Assembly (NCBI RefSeq): GCF_028583725.1
Contig: NZ_CP110680.1
Coordinates: forward strand, 2,294,001-2,358,000
Source of the DNA: Cellulomonas fimi
Lineage (GTDB): Bacteria; Actinomycetota; Actinomycetes; Actinomycetales; Cellulomonadaceae
Length of the DNA: 64,000 nt
Direction of reading: 5' to 3'
Notes under the pieces: generated by a model
Told to the model about the DNA's origin: nothing
Databases searched by the model: none
Seen by the model: only the letters and a program-made list of their open reading frames with translations
Part shown: positions 44,528 through 53,601 of the stretch, one piece after another
Layout: every line of letters begins with the position of its first letter
Position numbering within the stretch: the stretch's first letter is position 1
Program-made: the position numbers and the translations under genes

Positions 44528-44561
44528 GACGGGCCGGCCACCCGCAGGTGACCGGCCCGTC
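44528..44561 (-). terminator. rpsA terminator
   Basis: GACGGGCCGG and its complement, with an inner CACC/GGTG, form a stem just after the rpsA stop. Confidence 0.78.
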
Positions 44562-44594
44562 GAAGGACTCACCGGGGACGCGCCCCGGCCGAGA

Positions 44595-46070
44595 TCAGTT
44601 GCCCGTGAGCTTCTCGCGCAGCGCGGCGAGCGCCTCGTCGGACGCGAGGGTGCCGGTGGCCTCCTCGGTGGACGACGAGTACGTCGACGGGACCGCGCCG
44701 CCGCCCGTGCTCTCGCCCGACGTCGCAGCCTCCGCGTCGGCCTTCGCGGCCTCGGCGACCTGCTTGCGGTGCGCCTCCCAGCGCTCGTGCGCGGCCGCGT
44801 ACTGGGCCTCCCACGTCTCGCGCTGCGACTCGAAGCCCTCGAGCCACTCGTTGGTGGTCGGGTCGAAGCCCTCGGGGTACTTGTAGTTGCCCTGCTCGTC
44901 GTACTCGGCCGCCATGCCGTACAGCGCGGGGTCGAAGTCCTCCGAGGCCGGGTCGAAGCCCTCGTTGGCCTGCTTGAGCGACAGCGAGATGCGGCGACGC
45001 TCGAGGTCGATGTCGATGACCTTCACGAAGACGTCGTCGCCGACCTGGACGACCTGCTCCGGGATCTCGACGTGGCGCACGGCCAGCTCCGAGATGTGGA
45101 CCAGGCCCTCGATGCCGTCCTCGACGCGCACGAACGCACCGAACGGGACGAGCTTCGTGACCTTGCCGGGGACGACCTGGCCGATGGCGTGCGTCCGGGC
45201 GAACGCCTGCCACGGGTCCTCCTGCGTCGCCTTGAGCGACAGCGAGACCCGCTCGCGGTCGAAGTCGACGTCCAGGACCTCGACCGTGACCTCCTGGCCG
45301 ACCTCGACGACCTCGGACGGGTGGTCGATGTGCTTCCAGGACAGCTCGGAGACGTGCACGAGCCCGTCGACGCCGCCGAGGTCCACGAACGCACCGAAGT
45401 TGACGATCGAGGAGACGACGCCGGGGCGCACCTGGCCCTTCTGCAGCGTCTGCAGGAAGGTGGAGCGGACCTCGGACTGCGTCTGCTCGAGCCAGGCACG
45501 GCGCGACAGGACGACGTTGTTGCGGTTCTTGTCGAGCTCGATGATCTTGGCCTCGATCTCCTTGCCGACGTACGGCTGGAGGTCGCGGACACGACGCATC
45601 TCGACGAGCGAGGCGGGGAGGAAGCCGCGCAGACCGATGTCGAGGATGAGGCCACCCTTGACGACCTCGATGACGGTGCCGGTGACGACGCCGTCCTCCT
45701 CCTTGATCTTCTCGATCGTGCCCCACGCGCGCTCGTACTGCGCCCGCTTCTTGGACAGGATCAGCCGGCCTTCCTTGTCCTCCTTCTGGAGGACCAGGGC
45801 CTCGACCTCGTCGCCGACCTTGACGACCTCACCGGGGTCCACGTCGTGCTTGATGGACAGCTCGCGGGAGGGGATGACGCCCTCGGTCTTGTAGCCGATG
45901 TCGAGCAGGACCTCGTCGCGGTCGACCTTGACGATGGTGCCCTCGACGATGTCGCCATCGTTGAAGTACTTGATGGTGGCGTCGATGGCGGCGAGGAAGT
46001 CCTCGGCCGAACCGATGTCGTTGACCGCGACCTGCGGGGTGGCGGGCTTCGCGGGGGTGGAGATGCTCAT
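44595..46070 (-). CDS. rpsA: 30S ribosomal protein S1
   Basis: A 491-residue protein with four S1 RNA-binding repeats (beginning near residues 36, 120, 207 and 293; GDIVEGTIVKVDRDEVLLDIG, VVSSIVNFGAFVDLGGVDGLVH and KVTKLVPFGAFVRVEDGIEGLVH are clear) and a variable Glu/Ala/Ser-rich tail of about 120 residues. It helps mRNA bind the 30S subunit. The ATG at 46070 has only a weak GGAG 11 bases before it; the leader holds a direct repeat. Confidence 0.97.
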   Translation of the reverse strand: MSISTPAKPATPQVAVNDIGSAEDFLAAIDATIKYFNDGDIVEGTIVKVDRDEVLLDIGYKTEGVIPSRELSIKHDVDPGEVVKVGDEVEALVLQKEDKEGRLILSKKRAQYERAWGTIEKIKEEDGVVTGTVIEVVKGGLILDIGLRGFLPASLVEMRRVRDLQPYVGKEIEAKIIELDKNRNNVVLSRRAWLEQTQSEVRSTFLQTLQKGQVRPGVVSSIVNFGAFVDLGGVDGLVHVSELSWKHIDHPSEVVEVGQEVTVEVLDVDFDRERVSLSLKATQEDPWQAFARTHAIGQVVPGKVTKLVPFGAFVRVEDGIEGLVHISELAVRHVEIPEQVVQVGDDVFVKVIDIDLERRRISLSLKQANEGFDPASEDFDPALYGMAAEYDEQGNYKYPEGFDPTTNEWLEGFESQRETWEAQYAAAHERWEAHRKQVAEAAKADAEAATSGESTGGGAVPSTYSSSTEEATGTLASDEALAALREKLTGN

Positions 46071-46087
46071 GTAGGGATGGGCTCCGT

Positions 46088-46114
46088 TGCGGACAGGAAG
46101 TTGTGCGGACAGGA
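46088..46114 (-). repeat. Direct repeat in the rpsA leader
   Basis: TGCGGACAGGA occurs at 46088-46098 and 46104-46114, a 16-base period, between the rpsA promoter and its ATG. In the mRNA this reads TCCTGTCCGCA twice. It could be a binding site for S1 autoregulation; the function is unknown. Confidence 0.6.
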
Positions 46115-46218
46115 TGTCGGTGCTGGTCACCGGCCCCGCGAGGGGCGATCTCCACCGCCGGGACGGGATCCCGGGGCAGGAGGTCGGACCTGGAGGAAGG
46201 CGCGCGGCACCGCCGTCC

Positions 46219-46248
46219 ACCCTATCGGGGTGTCTGCGGGCAGGTCAA
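46219..46248 (-). promoter_or_regulatory. rpsA promoter
   Basis: TTGACC (46248-46243) and TAGGGT (46224-46219) on the minus strand are 18 bases apart. Transcription would begin near 46212, giving a leader of about 140 bases. Confidence 0.65.
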
Positions 46249-46297
46249 AGCGGGTCCGGGCCCACGACCAGGGCGTCGCGGGCCGGCCCCGTGACCG

Positions 46298-47323
46298 TCA
46301 GGCGAGCGCCCGCGCGACCGCCAGCAGCTCGTCGGGCACGCGCTTGACCTTGCCGGCGACCTCGCTCAGCGGCACGAGCTCGACGCACTCCCCGTGCAGC
46401 GCGGTCATCACGTCCGTCTTCCCCTGCGAGATCGCGTCGATCGCCGCGACGCCGAAGCGCGACCCGAGGATCCGGTCGGTCGGCGACGGCGTGCCGCCGC
46501 GCTGCACGTGCCCCAGGACGGTGACGCGCGTGTCGAACCCGGTGCGCTGCTCGATCTCGACCTTGAGCCGCTCGCCGATCGCGCCGGCGACGATCTCGCC
46601 GAACTTGCCCACCTGGGTCTCGTAGCTCATCGACGTGCCTTCCGCGGGCACCGCGCCCTCGGCGACGACGATGATCGAGAAGCTCGCGTGCGCGCGGTGG
46701 CGGTGCTTGAGGAAGCGCTCGATCTTGTCGATGTCGAACGGTGCCTCGGGCGCGAGCACGATCTCGGCGCCGCCGGCGATGCCCGCGGTCGTCGCGATCC
46801 AGCCCGCGTCGCGGCCCATGACCTCGACGATCATCACGCGGTTGTGCGACTCCGCGGTGGTGTGGATCCGGTCGACCGCCTCGGTCGCGATGTTCACGGC
46901 CGTGTCGAAGCCGATCGAGCGGTCGGTCGCCCACACGTCGTTGTCGATCGTCTTGGGGACGCCGACGATCTTCACGCCGGCCTCGGCGATCTTGCTCGCG
47001 GCGTGCAGCGTCCCGTCGCCGCCGATGCAGATGAGGGCCTCGATGCGCTCGGCCTCGAGCGTCGCGAGCACCGCGTCCATCCCGCCGCCGTTGCGGTGCG
47101 GGTGGAACCGGGCGGTGCCGAGCAGCGTGCCGCCGACGGGCAGGACGTTGCGGATGTGGCTGCGGGTCAGCGGGATCGACAGACCGTCGACCACGCCCTT
47201 CCAGCCGTTGCGAAACCCGATGATCGAGTGCCCGTACTGACCCTCGCCGTGCTTGACGACGGCGCGGATCGCCGCGTTGAGCCCGGGGACGTCGCCGCCT
47301 CCGGTGAGCAGACCGACTCGCAC
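46298..47323 (-). CDS. pfkA: 6-phosphofructokinase
   Basis: A 341-residue enzyme phosphorylating fructose 6-phosphate. GGDGT (residues 101-105) has Gly at the 104 position, as in ATP-dependent enzymes, while PKTIDND has Lys124, as in pyrophosphate-dependent ones; Asp127 is catalytic, and MGRDAGWIA is the group signature. This mix is known from actinobacterial group III enzymes and ATP use is more likely. GTG start at 47323. Confidence 0.95.
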   Translation of the reverse strand: MRVGLLTGGGDVPGLNAAIRAVVKHGEGQYGHSIIGFRNGWKGVVDGLSIPLTRSHIRNVLPVGGTLLGTARFHPHRNGGGMDAVLATLEAERIEALICIGGDGTLHAASKIAEAGVKIVGVPKTIDNDVWATDRSIGFDTAVNIATEAVDRIHTTAESHNRVMIVEVMGRDAGWIATTAGIAGGAEIVLAPEAPFDIDKIERFLKHRHRAHASFSIIVVAEGAVPAEGTSMSYETQVGKFGEIVAGAIGERLKVEIEQRTGFDTRVTVLGHVQRGGTPSPTDRILGSRFGVAAIDAISQGKTDVMTALHGECVELVPLSEVAGKVKRVPDELLAVARALA

Positions 47324-47455
47324 GCAGAACTCCTAACAGCACGACGGGGGTGGGGGACGACGTCAGCGCTCCGTCGGGTTGACGCGCAGCCAGCCTAGCC
47401 GTGACCAGCGCGACGACCTGCGCCTTCGGTCCCACGCCCGCCTCGCGCGCCGACG

Positions 47456-48007
47456 CTAGGTCCCCACCGAGACCCGGAACGGCTCGACCCGGCCGTCGGC
47501 GTGCTCGATCGTCACGTCACCGAAGGTCAGGTACGGGACGGTCCCGCCCGACCCCCGGTAGAAGCCCGTCGCCCGGGTGACGCGCACCGCGAGCGCGACG
47601 AGCGTCGCCGCGGTCGTCTCGTCGACCGAGAGGTCGGGCGTGGTGAAGGCGTCGTGCCCGCGTCGCAGACCCCAGTCGCGCAGCTGCTCGGCGGCGCTGC
47701 GGAGTGCCGGGGTGATGGACGGGTTGGCCCACGCCCACCGCCAGGACCCGGGTCCGGGTGCGTACGTCGCGAGGATCTGGACGGGTGCGTGCACGCGCGT
47801 GTCGGGGAAGGTCCACGTGATCGTGGCGGTGGTCTGGTCGACGGCCCAGGTGGCGCCCGACCCGAGGCCCCAGCGGTCCCGGTGCGCGGTGGCGAGGCGT
47901 TCGATCATGTCCTCGCCCTGGAGGAGCAGGTCGCTGAGCGGGAGGGTGTCGACGGGGTCGGGTTCGTCGGTGGGGCCGGTCGTCCGGCGGCGACGGAAGA
48001 GGGGCAT
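47456..48007 (-). CDS. DUF6882-like protein
   Basis: A 183-residue soluble protein resembling the DUF6882 family. It is Trp-rich (ATWAVDQ, ITWTF, SWRWAWANPSI) and has an alternating beta pattern with no signal peptide. The function is unknown. The ATG is at 48007. It is separate from the importer behind it and no domain with catalytic residues was seen. Confidence 0.55.
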   Translation of the reverse strand: MPLFRRRRTTGPTDEPDPVDTLPLSDLLLQGEDMIERLATAHRDRWGLGSGATWAVDQTTATITWTFPDTRVHAPVQILATYAPGPGSWRWAWANPSITPALRSAAEQLRDWGLRRGHDAFTTPDLSVDETTAATLVALAVRVTRATGFYRGSGGTVPYLTFGDVTIEHADGRVEPFRVSVGT

Positions 48008-48068
48008 GGCGCGGAGTGTGGCACGCCGCGTCGGGCGGCGGGCGTGTCGGGGCCTGCCGGGCGGGGGG

Positions 48069-49823
48069 TCAGACGCCGAGCTCGAGGGTGCGGCCGGGGA
48101 TCGCGTCGAGGAGGGTGCGGGTGTAGTCGGTCTGCGGGGAGTCGAAGACGTCGTCGGCGGTGCCCTGCTCGACGATGCGCCCCTTCTCCATGACGCACAC
48201 GACGTCGGCGATCTGCCGGACGACGGCGAGGTCGTGGCTGATGAAGAGGTAGGACAGCCCGAGCCGGTGCTGGAGGTCGGCGAGCAGGTGCAGGATCTGC
48301 GCCTGGACGACGACGTCGAGCGCGGAGACGGCCTCGTCGCACACGACGAGCTCGGGTTCGAGCGCGAGGGCGCGTGCGATCGCGACGCGCTGCCGCTGGC
48401 CGCCGGAGAGCTCGCCGGGGTAGCGGCGCAGGAGCTCGGCGGGGAGGGCGACGTCCTCCATGAGCGCGTGGACGCGGTCGCGGCGTTCGGCGGGCGTGCC
48501 GGTGCGGTGGGCGCGCAGCGGCTCCTCGATGGTCCGGTAGATGGTGAACAGCGGGTCGAGCGACGCGTAGGGGTCCTGGAAGATCGGCTGTACGCGGCGG
48601 CGGAACGCGACCTCGGCGGCGCGGTCGCGTCCGGAGCCGACGTCGACGCCGTCGAACCGGATGGTGCCGGACGTCGGCTCGGTGAGGCCGAGCATCATGC
48701 GCGCGACGGTCGACTTGCCGGAGCCGGACTCCCCCACGAGCGCGACGGTCCGTCCGCGCGGGACGGTGAAGCTCACGTCGTCGACGGCCGTGAAGTCGGT
48801 GGAGCGGCTGAACAGGCCGCGACCGCGGAGCTTGAAGACCTTGGTCACGTGCTCGACCTCGACGATGGCGTCGGGTCGGGGGCCGGCGTCGACCGCGGCG
48901 GGCGCGTCGACGGACGTGGTCGTGGCGCCCTCGCCGAGCGACGGTGCGAGCAGGTCGTCGGCCGCGACCTCGGTGTCGCCGGTCTCCTTGGCGATCGCGA
49001 TGCGGCGTGACGCGAGCGACGGTGCCGCGGCGATGAGGCGACGCGTGTACTCGTGCTGGGGGTGCTGGAGGATCTGCCGGGCGGGGCCCTTCTCGACGAC
49101 CTCGCCGCGGTACATGACGACGACGGTGTCGGCCCGCTCGGCGGCGAGGCCGAGGTCGTGCGTGATGAGCAGGACGGCGACGCCGAGGCGGGCGGTGAGG
49201 GACGTGAGGCCGTCGAGGATCGTGCGCTGCACGGTGACGTCGAGCGCGGAGGTCGGCTCGTCGGCGACGAGCAGGCGCGGCCGCGCGGACAGGCCCATCG
49301 CGATGAGCGCGCGCTGGCGCATGCCGCCGGAGAACTCGTGCGGGTACTGCTGCGCGCGCCGGGCGGCGTCGGGCAGGCCGGCCTCCTCGAGCAGCTCGAC
49401 GGTGCGCGCCTGCGCGTCGGCGCCACGGGCGACGCCGTTGTCCTCGAGCGCCTCGACGATCTGCGAGCCGACGCGACGCACGGGGTTGAGGTTGGACATC
49501 GGGTCCTGCGGCACGAGGCCGATCTGCGCGCCGCGCAGCCGGCCCATCTCCGAGGGGCTCAGCCGCACGACGTCCTGACCGTCGAACAGGATCTCGCCGC
49601 CGGTCACCGAGCCGTTGGCCGCGAGCAGGCCGAGCACGGCGGCGGCCGTCGTGGACTTCCCGGAGCCGGACTCCCCGACGACGGCGACCGTCTCGCCGGG
49701 GTGGACGTCGAGGTTGACGCCGCGCAGTGCGGTGGTCTCCCCCGCGTCGGTGCGGAACCGCACCTCGAGGTCGCGCACCGAGAGCAGCGGCTCGCCGCCG
49801 AACAGACCGGTCATGCCGCTCAC
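48069..49823 (-). CDS. Peptide/nickel-type ABC transporter ATP-binding protein, two domains fused
   Basis: A 584-residue protein holding two ABC ATPase domains in series (DppD-like then DppF-like), each with GESGSGKST as Walker A and an ABC signature (FSGGMRQRA, LSGGQRQRV), and the C-terminal oligopeptide/dipeptide extension after each. Many importers use two proteins; here one chain supplies both. The GTG at 49823 overlaps the stop of the upstream permease and follows GAGGAAG. Confidence 0.93.
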   Translation of the reverse strand: MSGMTGLFGGEPLLSVRDLEVRFRTDAGETTALRGVNLDVHPGETVAVVGESGSGKSTTAAAVLGLLAANGSVTGGEILFDGQDVVRLSPSEMGRLRGAQIGLVPQDPMSNLNPVRRVGSQIVEALEDNGVARGADAQARTVELLEEAGLPDAARRAQQYPHEFSGGMRQRALIAMGLSARPRLLVADEPTSALDVTVQRTILDGLTSLTARLGVAVLLITHDLGLAAERADTVVVMYRGEVVEKGPARQILQHPQHEYTRRLIAAAPSLASRRIAIAKETGDTEVAADDLLAPSLGEGATTTSVDAPAAVDAGPRPDAIVEVEHVTKVFKLRGRGLFSRSTDFTAVDDVSFTVPRGRTVALVGESGSGKSTVARMMLGLTEPTSGTIRFDGVDVGSGRDRAAEVAFRRRVQPIFQDPYASLDPLFTIYRTIEEPLRAHRTGTPAERRDRVHALMEDVALPAELLRRYPGELSGGQRQRVAIARALALEPELVVCDEAVSALDVVVQAQILHLLADLQHRLGLSYLFISHDLAVVRQIADVVCVMEKGRIVEQGTADDVFDSPQTDYTRTLLDAIPGRTLELGV

Positions 49824-50761
49824 CGCTTCCTCGACCGGGGGTCCAGCGCCTCGCGCAGCGCCTCGCCGAACAACGTGAACCCGAGCGCGGTGATCGCGAT
49901 GCACGCGCCCGGCCACAGGGCCAGCCGCGGGGCGATCTCGAGCTCGTTCTGCGCGGAGGTGAGCATGCGCCCCCACTCCGCGGTGGTCGGCGAGCCGCCG
50001 CCCAGGCCCAGGTAGGACAGTGCGGCCGCCTCGATCACGGCGGTCGCGAGCAGCAGCGTCGCCTGCACGATGACGGGCGAGACGCTGTTGGGCAGGACGT
50101 GGCTCATCGTGACCGTGCGCTTGCTCAGGCCCAGCGAGCGTGCGGCCAGCACGTAGTCCTGCCCGCGTTGGGCGAACATCGAGCCGCGCAGGAGGCGCGC
50201 GAAGATCGGGACCTGGACGACGCCGATGGCGATGACGACGGCCGCGGGCGTCTGGCCCGCGATCGCGGCGATCGACACGGCGAGCAGCAGGCTCGGCACC
50301 GCGAGCAGCAGGTCGACGAACCGCATGATGACGTTGTCGGTGGCGCCGCCGAGCCCGCCGGACAGTGCGCCGAGCACGAGGCCGCCGAGCAGGCCGAGGA
50401 GCGTCGACAGCACGCCGATGAGCAGGGAGGCGCGCGCGCCCCAGACGAGCTGGGAGAACAGGTCGGCGCCGTACCGGTCGAGCCCCAGGAGGTACTGGTC
50501 GGACGGGCCGGGGATGTACGTGGGGCGGACCTCGGCGCGCCCGGGGAGCTCGCCGGCGTCGTACGGCGCGATGAGCGGCGCGAAGATCGCGACGAGGACG
50601 AACACCACGACGATCGCGGCGCCCACGATCGCACCGGGGTTGCGGCGCAGGCGTCGGGCGGCGAGCCGCCAGTGCGAGGCGCCGGCGAGGCGTGCCTCGT
50701 CGGTCGGGCGGCCCTGGCCGAGGGGCGCGTTGGGGACCTCGTAGACCTCGGGCGCGCTCAT
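49820..50761 (-). CDS. Peptide/nickel-type ABC transporter permease (DppC-like)
   Basis: A 313-residue membrane protein with a cytosolic N-terminus of about 40 residues, then six hydrophobic segments and the ATPase-binding EAA loop AARSLGLSKRTVTMSHVLPN. It pairs with the DppB-like permease and the fused ATPase. The ATG at 50761 overlaps the stop of the DppB-like gene (ATGA). Confidence 0.93.
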   Translation of the reverse strand: MSAPEVYEVPNAPLGQGRPTDEARLAGASHWRLAARRLRRNPGAIVGAAIVVVFVLVAIFAPLIAPYDAGELPGRAEVRPTYIPGPSDQYLLGLDRYGADLFSQLVWGARASLLIGVLSTLLGLLGGLVLGALSGGLGGATDNVIMRFVDLLLAVPSLLLAVSIAAIAGQTPAAVVIAIGVVQVPIFARLLRGSMFAQRGQDYVLAARSLGLSKRTVTMSHVLPNSVSPVIVQATLLLATAVIEAAALSYLGLGGGSPTTAEWGRMLTSAQNELEIAPRLALWPGACIAITALGFTLFGEALREALDPRSRKR

Positions 50762-51765
50762 CGCGTCGCCCGGGTGCGCGGGTCGATGAAGCCGTAGGAG
50801 ACGTCGACGACGAGGTTCACGAGTGCGTACACCACCGCGATGATGAGGATGAAGCCCTGCAGGACGGCGTAGTCCAGGTTGAAGATCGCGTTCGCGAGGA
50901 AGCTCCCGATGCCCGGAAAGGCGAACACGGTCTCGGTGAGGACGGCCCCCGACAGCAGGAGGCCGACCTGCAGGCCGATGGTCGTGGCGACGGGCAGCAT
51001 CGCGTTGCGCAGGATGACGCGTCGTCGCAGGCGGTCGGGTCCGAGACCCTTGGCGCGGGCGGTGCGGACGTAGTCCGCGTCCTGCACCTCGATGACGGAC
51101 GACCGGGTGATGCGGGCGATGATCGCGAGCGGGATGGACCCGAGGGCGATCGCGGGGAGCACGAGGTGCATGAGGGCGTCCCAGCTCGCGTCCCACTCGC
51201 GCGTCAGGATCCCGTCGAGGACGTAGAACCCGGTGGGGTGGGTCGCGATCATCGTCGGGTCCTGGCGCCCGGTGGAGGGGAACCAGCCGAGGTTGACCGC
51301 GAACGCCCACTTGAGCAGGAACGCGAGGAAGAACACGGGGATGGTCACGCCGACGAGCGACGCGACGACCGTGAGGTGGTCGAGCGGGCGTCCCTGCCGG
51401 CGGGCCGCGACGTAGCCGAGCGGGATCGCGACGCCGACGGCGACGATCAGCGCGACGACGGTGAGCTCGATCGTGGCGGGGAACCGGTTGGTGAACTCCT
51501 CGAGGACCGGCCGGCCGGTCCGGGTGGAGACGCCGAAGTTGCCCTGGAGGAGCTGGCCGAGCCAGGTGACGTACTGCTGGACGAGCGGCTTGTCGAAGCC
51601 GTAGAGCTCGTTGAGCCGCGTGACCGCCTCCGGGGTGGCGCGCTCCCCCAGGAGGGCCGTGGCAGGACCTCCCGGGAGAGCGCGCACCCACAGGAACAGC
51701 AGGACCGACAACCCGAGCAGGGTGGGGACGAGCAGCGCGAGGCGCCGCAGGATCAGTCGGGTCAT
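50758..51765 (-). CDS. Peptide/nickel-type ABC transporter permease (DppB-like)
   Basis: A 335-residue permease with six hydrophobic segments. It starts with the usual basic MTRLILRRL and first helix LLVPTLLGLSVLLFLWV, and has an EAA loop near RTARAKGLGPDRLRRRVILRN. It forms the channel with the DppC-like subunit. The ATG is 18 bases after the binding-protein stop. Confidence 0.93.
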   Translation of the reverse strand: MTRLILRRLALLVPTLLGLSVLLFLWVRALPGGPATALLGERATPEAVTRLNELYGFDKPLVQQYVTWLGQLLQGNFGVSTRTGRPVLEEFTNRFPATIELTVVALIVAVGVAIPLGYVAARRQGRPLDHLTVVASLVGVTIPVFFLAFLLKWAFAVNLGWFPSTGRQDPTMIATHPTGFYVLDGILTREWDASWDALMHLVLPAIALGSIPLAIIARITRSSVIEVQDADYVRTARAKGLGPDRLRRRVILRNAMLPVATTIGLQVGLLLSGAVLTETVFAFPGIGSFLANAIFNLDYAVLQGFILIIAVVYALVNLVVDVSYGFIDPRTRATR

Positions 51766-51783
51766 CGAGTGGTGCGGTCTCTC

Positions 51784-53457
51784 TCAGTCGCCGAGCGTGA
51801 TCACGTTGTAGACCTCGTCCTGGACCGGCGAGGCCGGGTAGCCCTGGACGTCGTCCTTGAACGCGAGGGACGGCACGGGGTGCGCGAGCGGGACGCCGGG
51901 CAGGAACTCCAGGAGCTCGGCGTTGGCCGCCTCGTAGGCGGTCTTCTGCTCGTCGATGTCCGCGACGTACCGGGCGTCGTTGATCGCCTGGAAGATCGCG
52001 GGGTTGTCGAAGCCCCACTCGTTCGAGGGTCCGCCGAAGAAGACCCCGATGAAGTTGTAGGTGTCGTTGTAGTCGCCGGTCCAGCCGAGCAGGTGCAGGC
52101 CGTGGTCCGGGGTGCCCTGGATCTTGTCCAGGTACTCGGGGTTCCACGGGTCCGGCACGGCGTTGACGGTGATGCCGACGGCCTCGAGGTCCGCCTTGAT
52201 CGCCGTGAAGACCTGCTCGGGCGTCGGCATGTACGGCCGCGAGACGTTGGTCGGGTAGTTGAAGTCGAGCGTCAGGTTCGACTGGCCGGCCTCGGCGAGC
52301 AGCGCCTTCGCCTTGTCCGGGTCGTAGTCGTACGTCTCGACGTCGGCGTTCCAGCCGGAGACCGACGGCGGGACGAAGTTCGTCGCGACCTCGGTGCCCT
52401 CCGGGAGCGTCTGCGCGACGAGCGCCTCCTTGTTGATCGCGTGCGCGATCGCCTGCCGGACGCGCAGGTCCGCGAGCTCGGGCTTCGCCTGGTTCATCGC
52501 GAGGTACAGGATGTTGAACGGCTCGCGGTTGACGATCTGGAAGCCGTCGGACTCGAGCGCCTCGACGTCCGCGGGCCCGACGAGGTCGTACCCGTCGATG
52601 TCGCCCGCCTGCAGCGCCTGCCGACGTGCGGTGGCGTCCGAGATGATCGGGAAGACGATCCGCTTGATCTGGCCCTGCTCGCCCCAGTAGTCCTCGTTCG
52701 CGACGAGCACGACCTCCTCGCCCGGGCTCCACGAGTCGAACTTGTAGGGGCCCGTGCCCGTCGGGTGCGCGTTCGCGTACTCGGGCAGGACGGGCGCGTC
52801 GCCCTCGCCGGTGACGTTGTCCGCGTCGTACTCCTCGAGCGCCGTGGGCGACTGCATGGAGAACGACGGGAGCGACAGCGCCGAGATGAGCTCCGGGAGC
52901 GGGCTCTTGAGGTGGACGACGGCGGTGTTCGCGTCGGGGGCCTCGCAGCTCTCGTACTTGCCGGTGCCGTTGAGGCTCTCGACGTCGCTCGTCGCGAAAC
53001 CGCCGTTGACCTTCTGCCAGTAGTACGACAGCGACTCGGACTGCAGGACACCGGTGAAGTTGTTCCACCGGTCGAAGTTGAAGCAGACCGCCTCGCCGTC
53101 GAAGTCCGTGCCGTCCTGGAACTTCACGTCCTTCTTGAGGTCGAACGTGTACTCCAGGCCGTCCTCGCTGACGTCCCAGGACTCGGCGAGCAGCGGCGCC
53201 GGGTCGGCCGTGCCGGGTTCGGTGCCGACGAGACCCTCGAAGATCTGCCGGGCGACGCGGAACGACTCGCCGTCGTTCGCGAAGGCGGGGTCGAGCCCCG
53301 CCGGGTCGGACGAGGCGGCGAAGATGAACGTGTCGCGTCCACCGCCGCTCGCGTCGTCGGTCGAGCCTCCGTCGGAGTCACGATCGCTCGCGGCGCACGC
53401 CGTGAGGGCGAGCGCACCGACCGTGGAGACGGCCACCAGCTTCCAGGACTTCACCAC
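51784..53457 (-). CDS. ABC transporter substrate-binding lipoprotein (family 5)
   Basis: A 557-residue secreted solute-binding protein of the oligopeptide/dipeptide type. The lipobox LTAC puts the lipid-bearing Cys at about residue 21, followed by an Asp/Ser/Gly-rich linker. The core has AGLDPAF, LAESWDVSEDGLEYTF and the family's repeated secondary structure. It probably binds peptides; the substrate is not known. GTG at 53457 is preferred to 53454; both follow AAGG. It is first in the importer operon. Confidence 0.92.
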   Translation of the reverse strand: MVKSWKLVAVSTVGALALTACAASDRDSDGGSTDDASGGGRDTFIFAASSDPAGLDPAFANDGESFRVARQIFEGLVGTEPGTADPAPLLAESWDVSEDGLEYTFDLKKDVKFQDGTDFDGEAVCFNFDRWNNFTGVLQSESLSYYWQKVNGGFATSDVESLNGTGKYESCEAPDANTAVVHLKSPLPELISALSLPSFSMQSPTALEEYDADNVTGEGDAPVLPEYANAHPTGTGPYKFDSWSPGEEVVLVANEDYWGEQGQIKRIVFPIISDATARRQALQAGDIDGYDLVGPADVEALESDGFQIVNREPFNILYLAMNQAKPELADLRVRQAIAHAINKEALVAQTLPEGTEVATNFVPPSVSGWNADVETYDYDPDKAKALLAEAGQSNLTLDFNYPTNVSRPYMPTPEQVFTAIKADLEAVGITVNAVPDPWNPEYLDKIQGTPDHGLHLLGWTGDYNDTYNFIGVFFGGPSNEWGFDNPAIFQAINDARYVADIDEQKTAYEAANAELLEFLPGVPLAHPVPSLAFKDDVQGYPASPVQDEVYNVITLGD

Positions 53458-53536
53458 GACCACCCTTCGTCTACGGGGTACCGGCACGCCGGGCGCCGGA
53501 ACGGCCCAGAGGCTAGGCGTCCCACGTGACCACGTT

Positions 53537-53578
53537 GTTACGCGGGAGTACCTGCTCGTTACGTGCCAGTACGTTCAC
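53537..53578. repeat. Two 21-bp direct repeats in the divergent promoter region
   Basis: Two adjacent 21-bp units (53537-53557 and 53558-53578) match at 15 positions, including GTTACG at the start and AGTAC in the middle. The period is two helical turns. They lie between the importer operon and the methyltransferase gene and could be an operator for either. Confidence 0.6.
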
Positions 53579-53601
53579 TGGTCTCGGGCGACACTAGCGA
53601 C

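Noticed and set aside
44091..46625. An 844-codon plus-strand frame
   Set aside because: It is antisense to rpsA and coaE and rich in Asp/Leu/Arg/Val filler.
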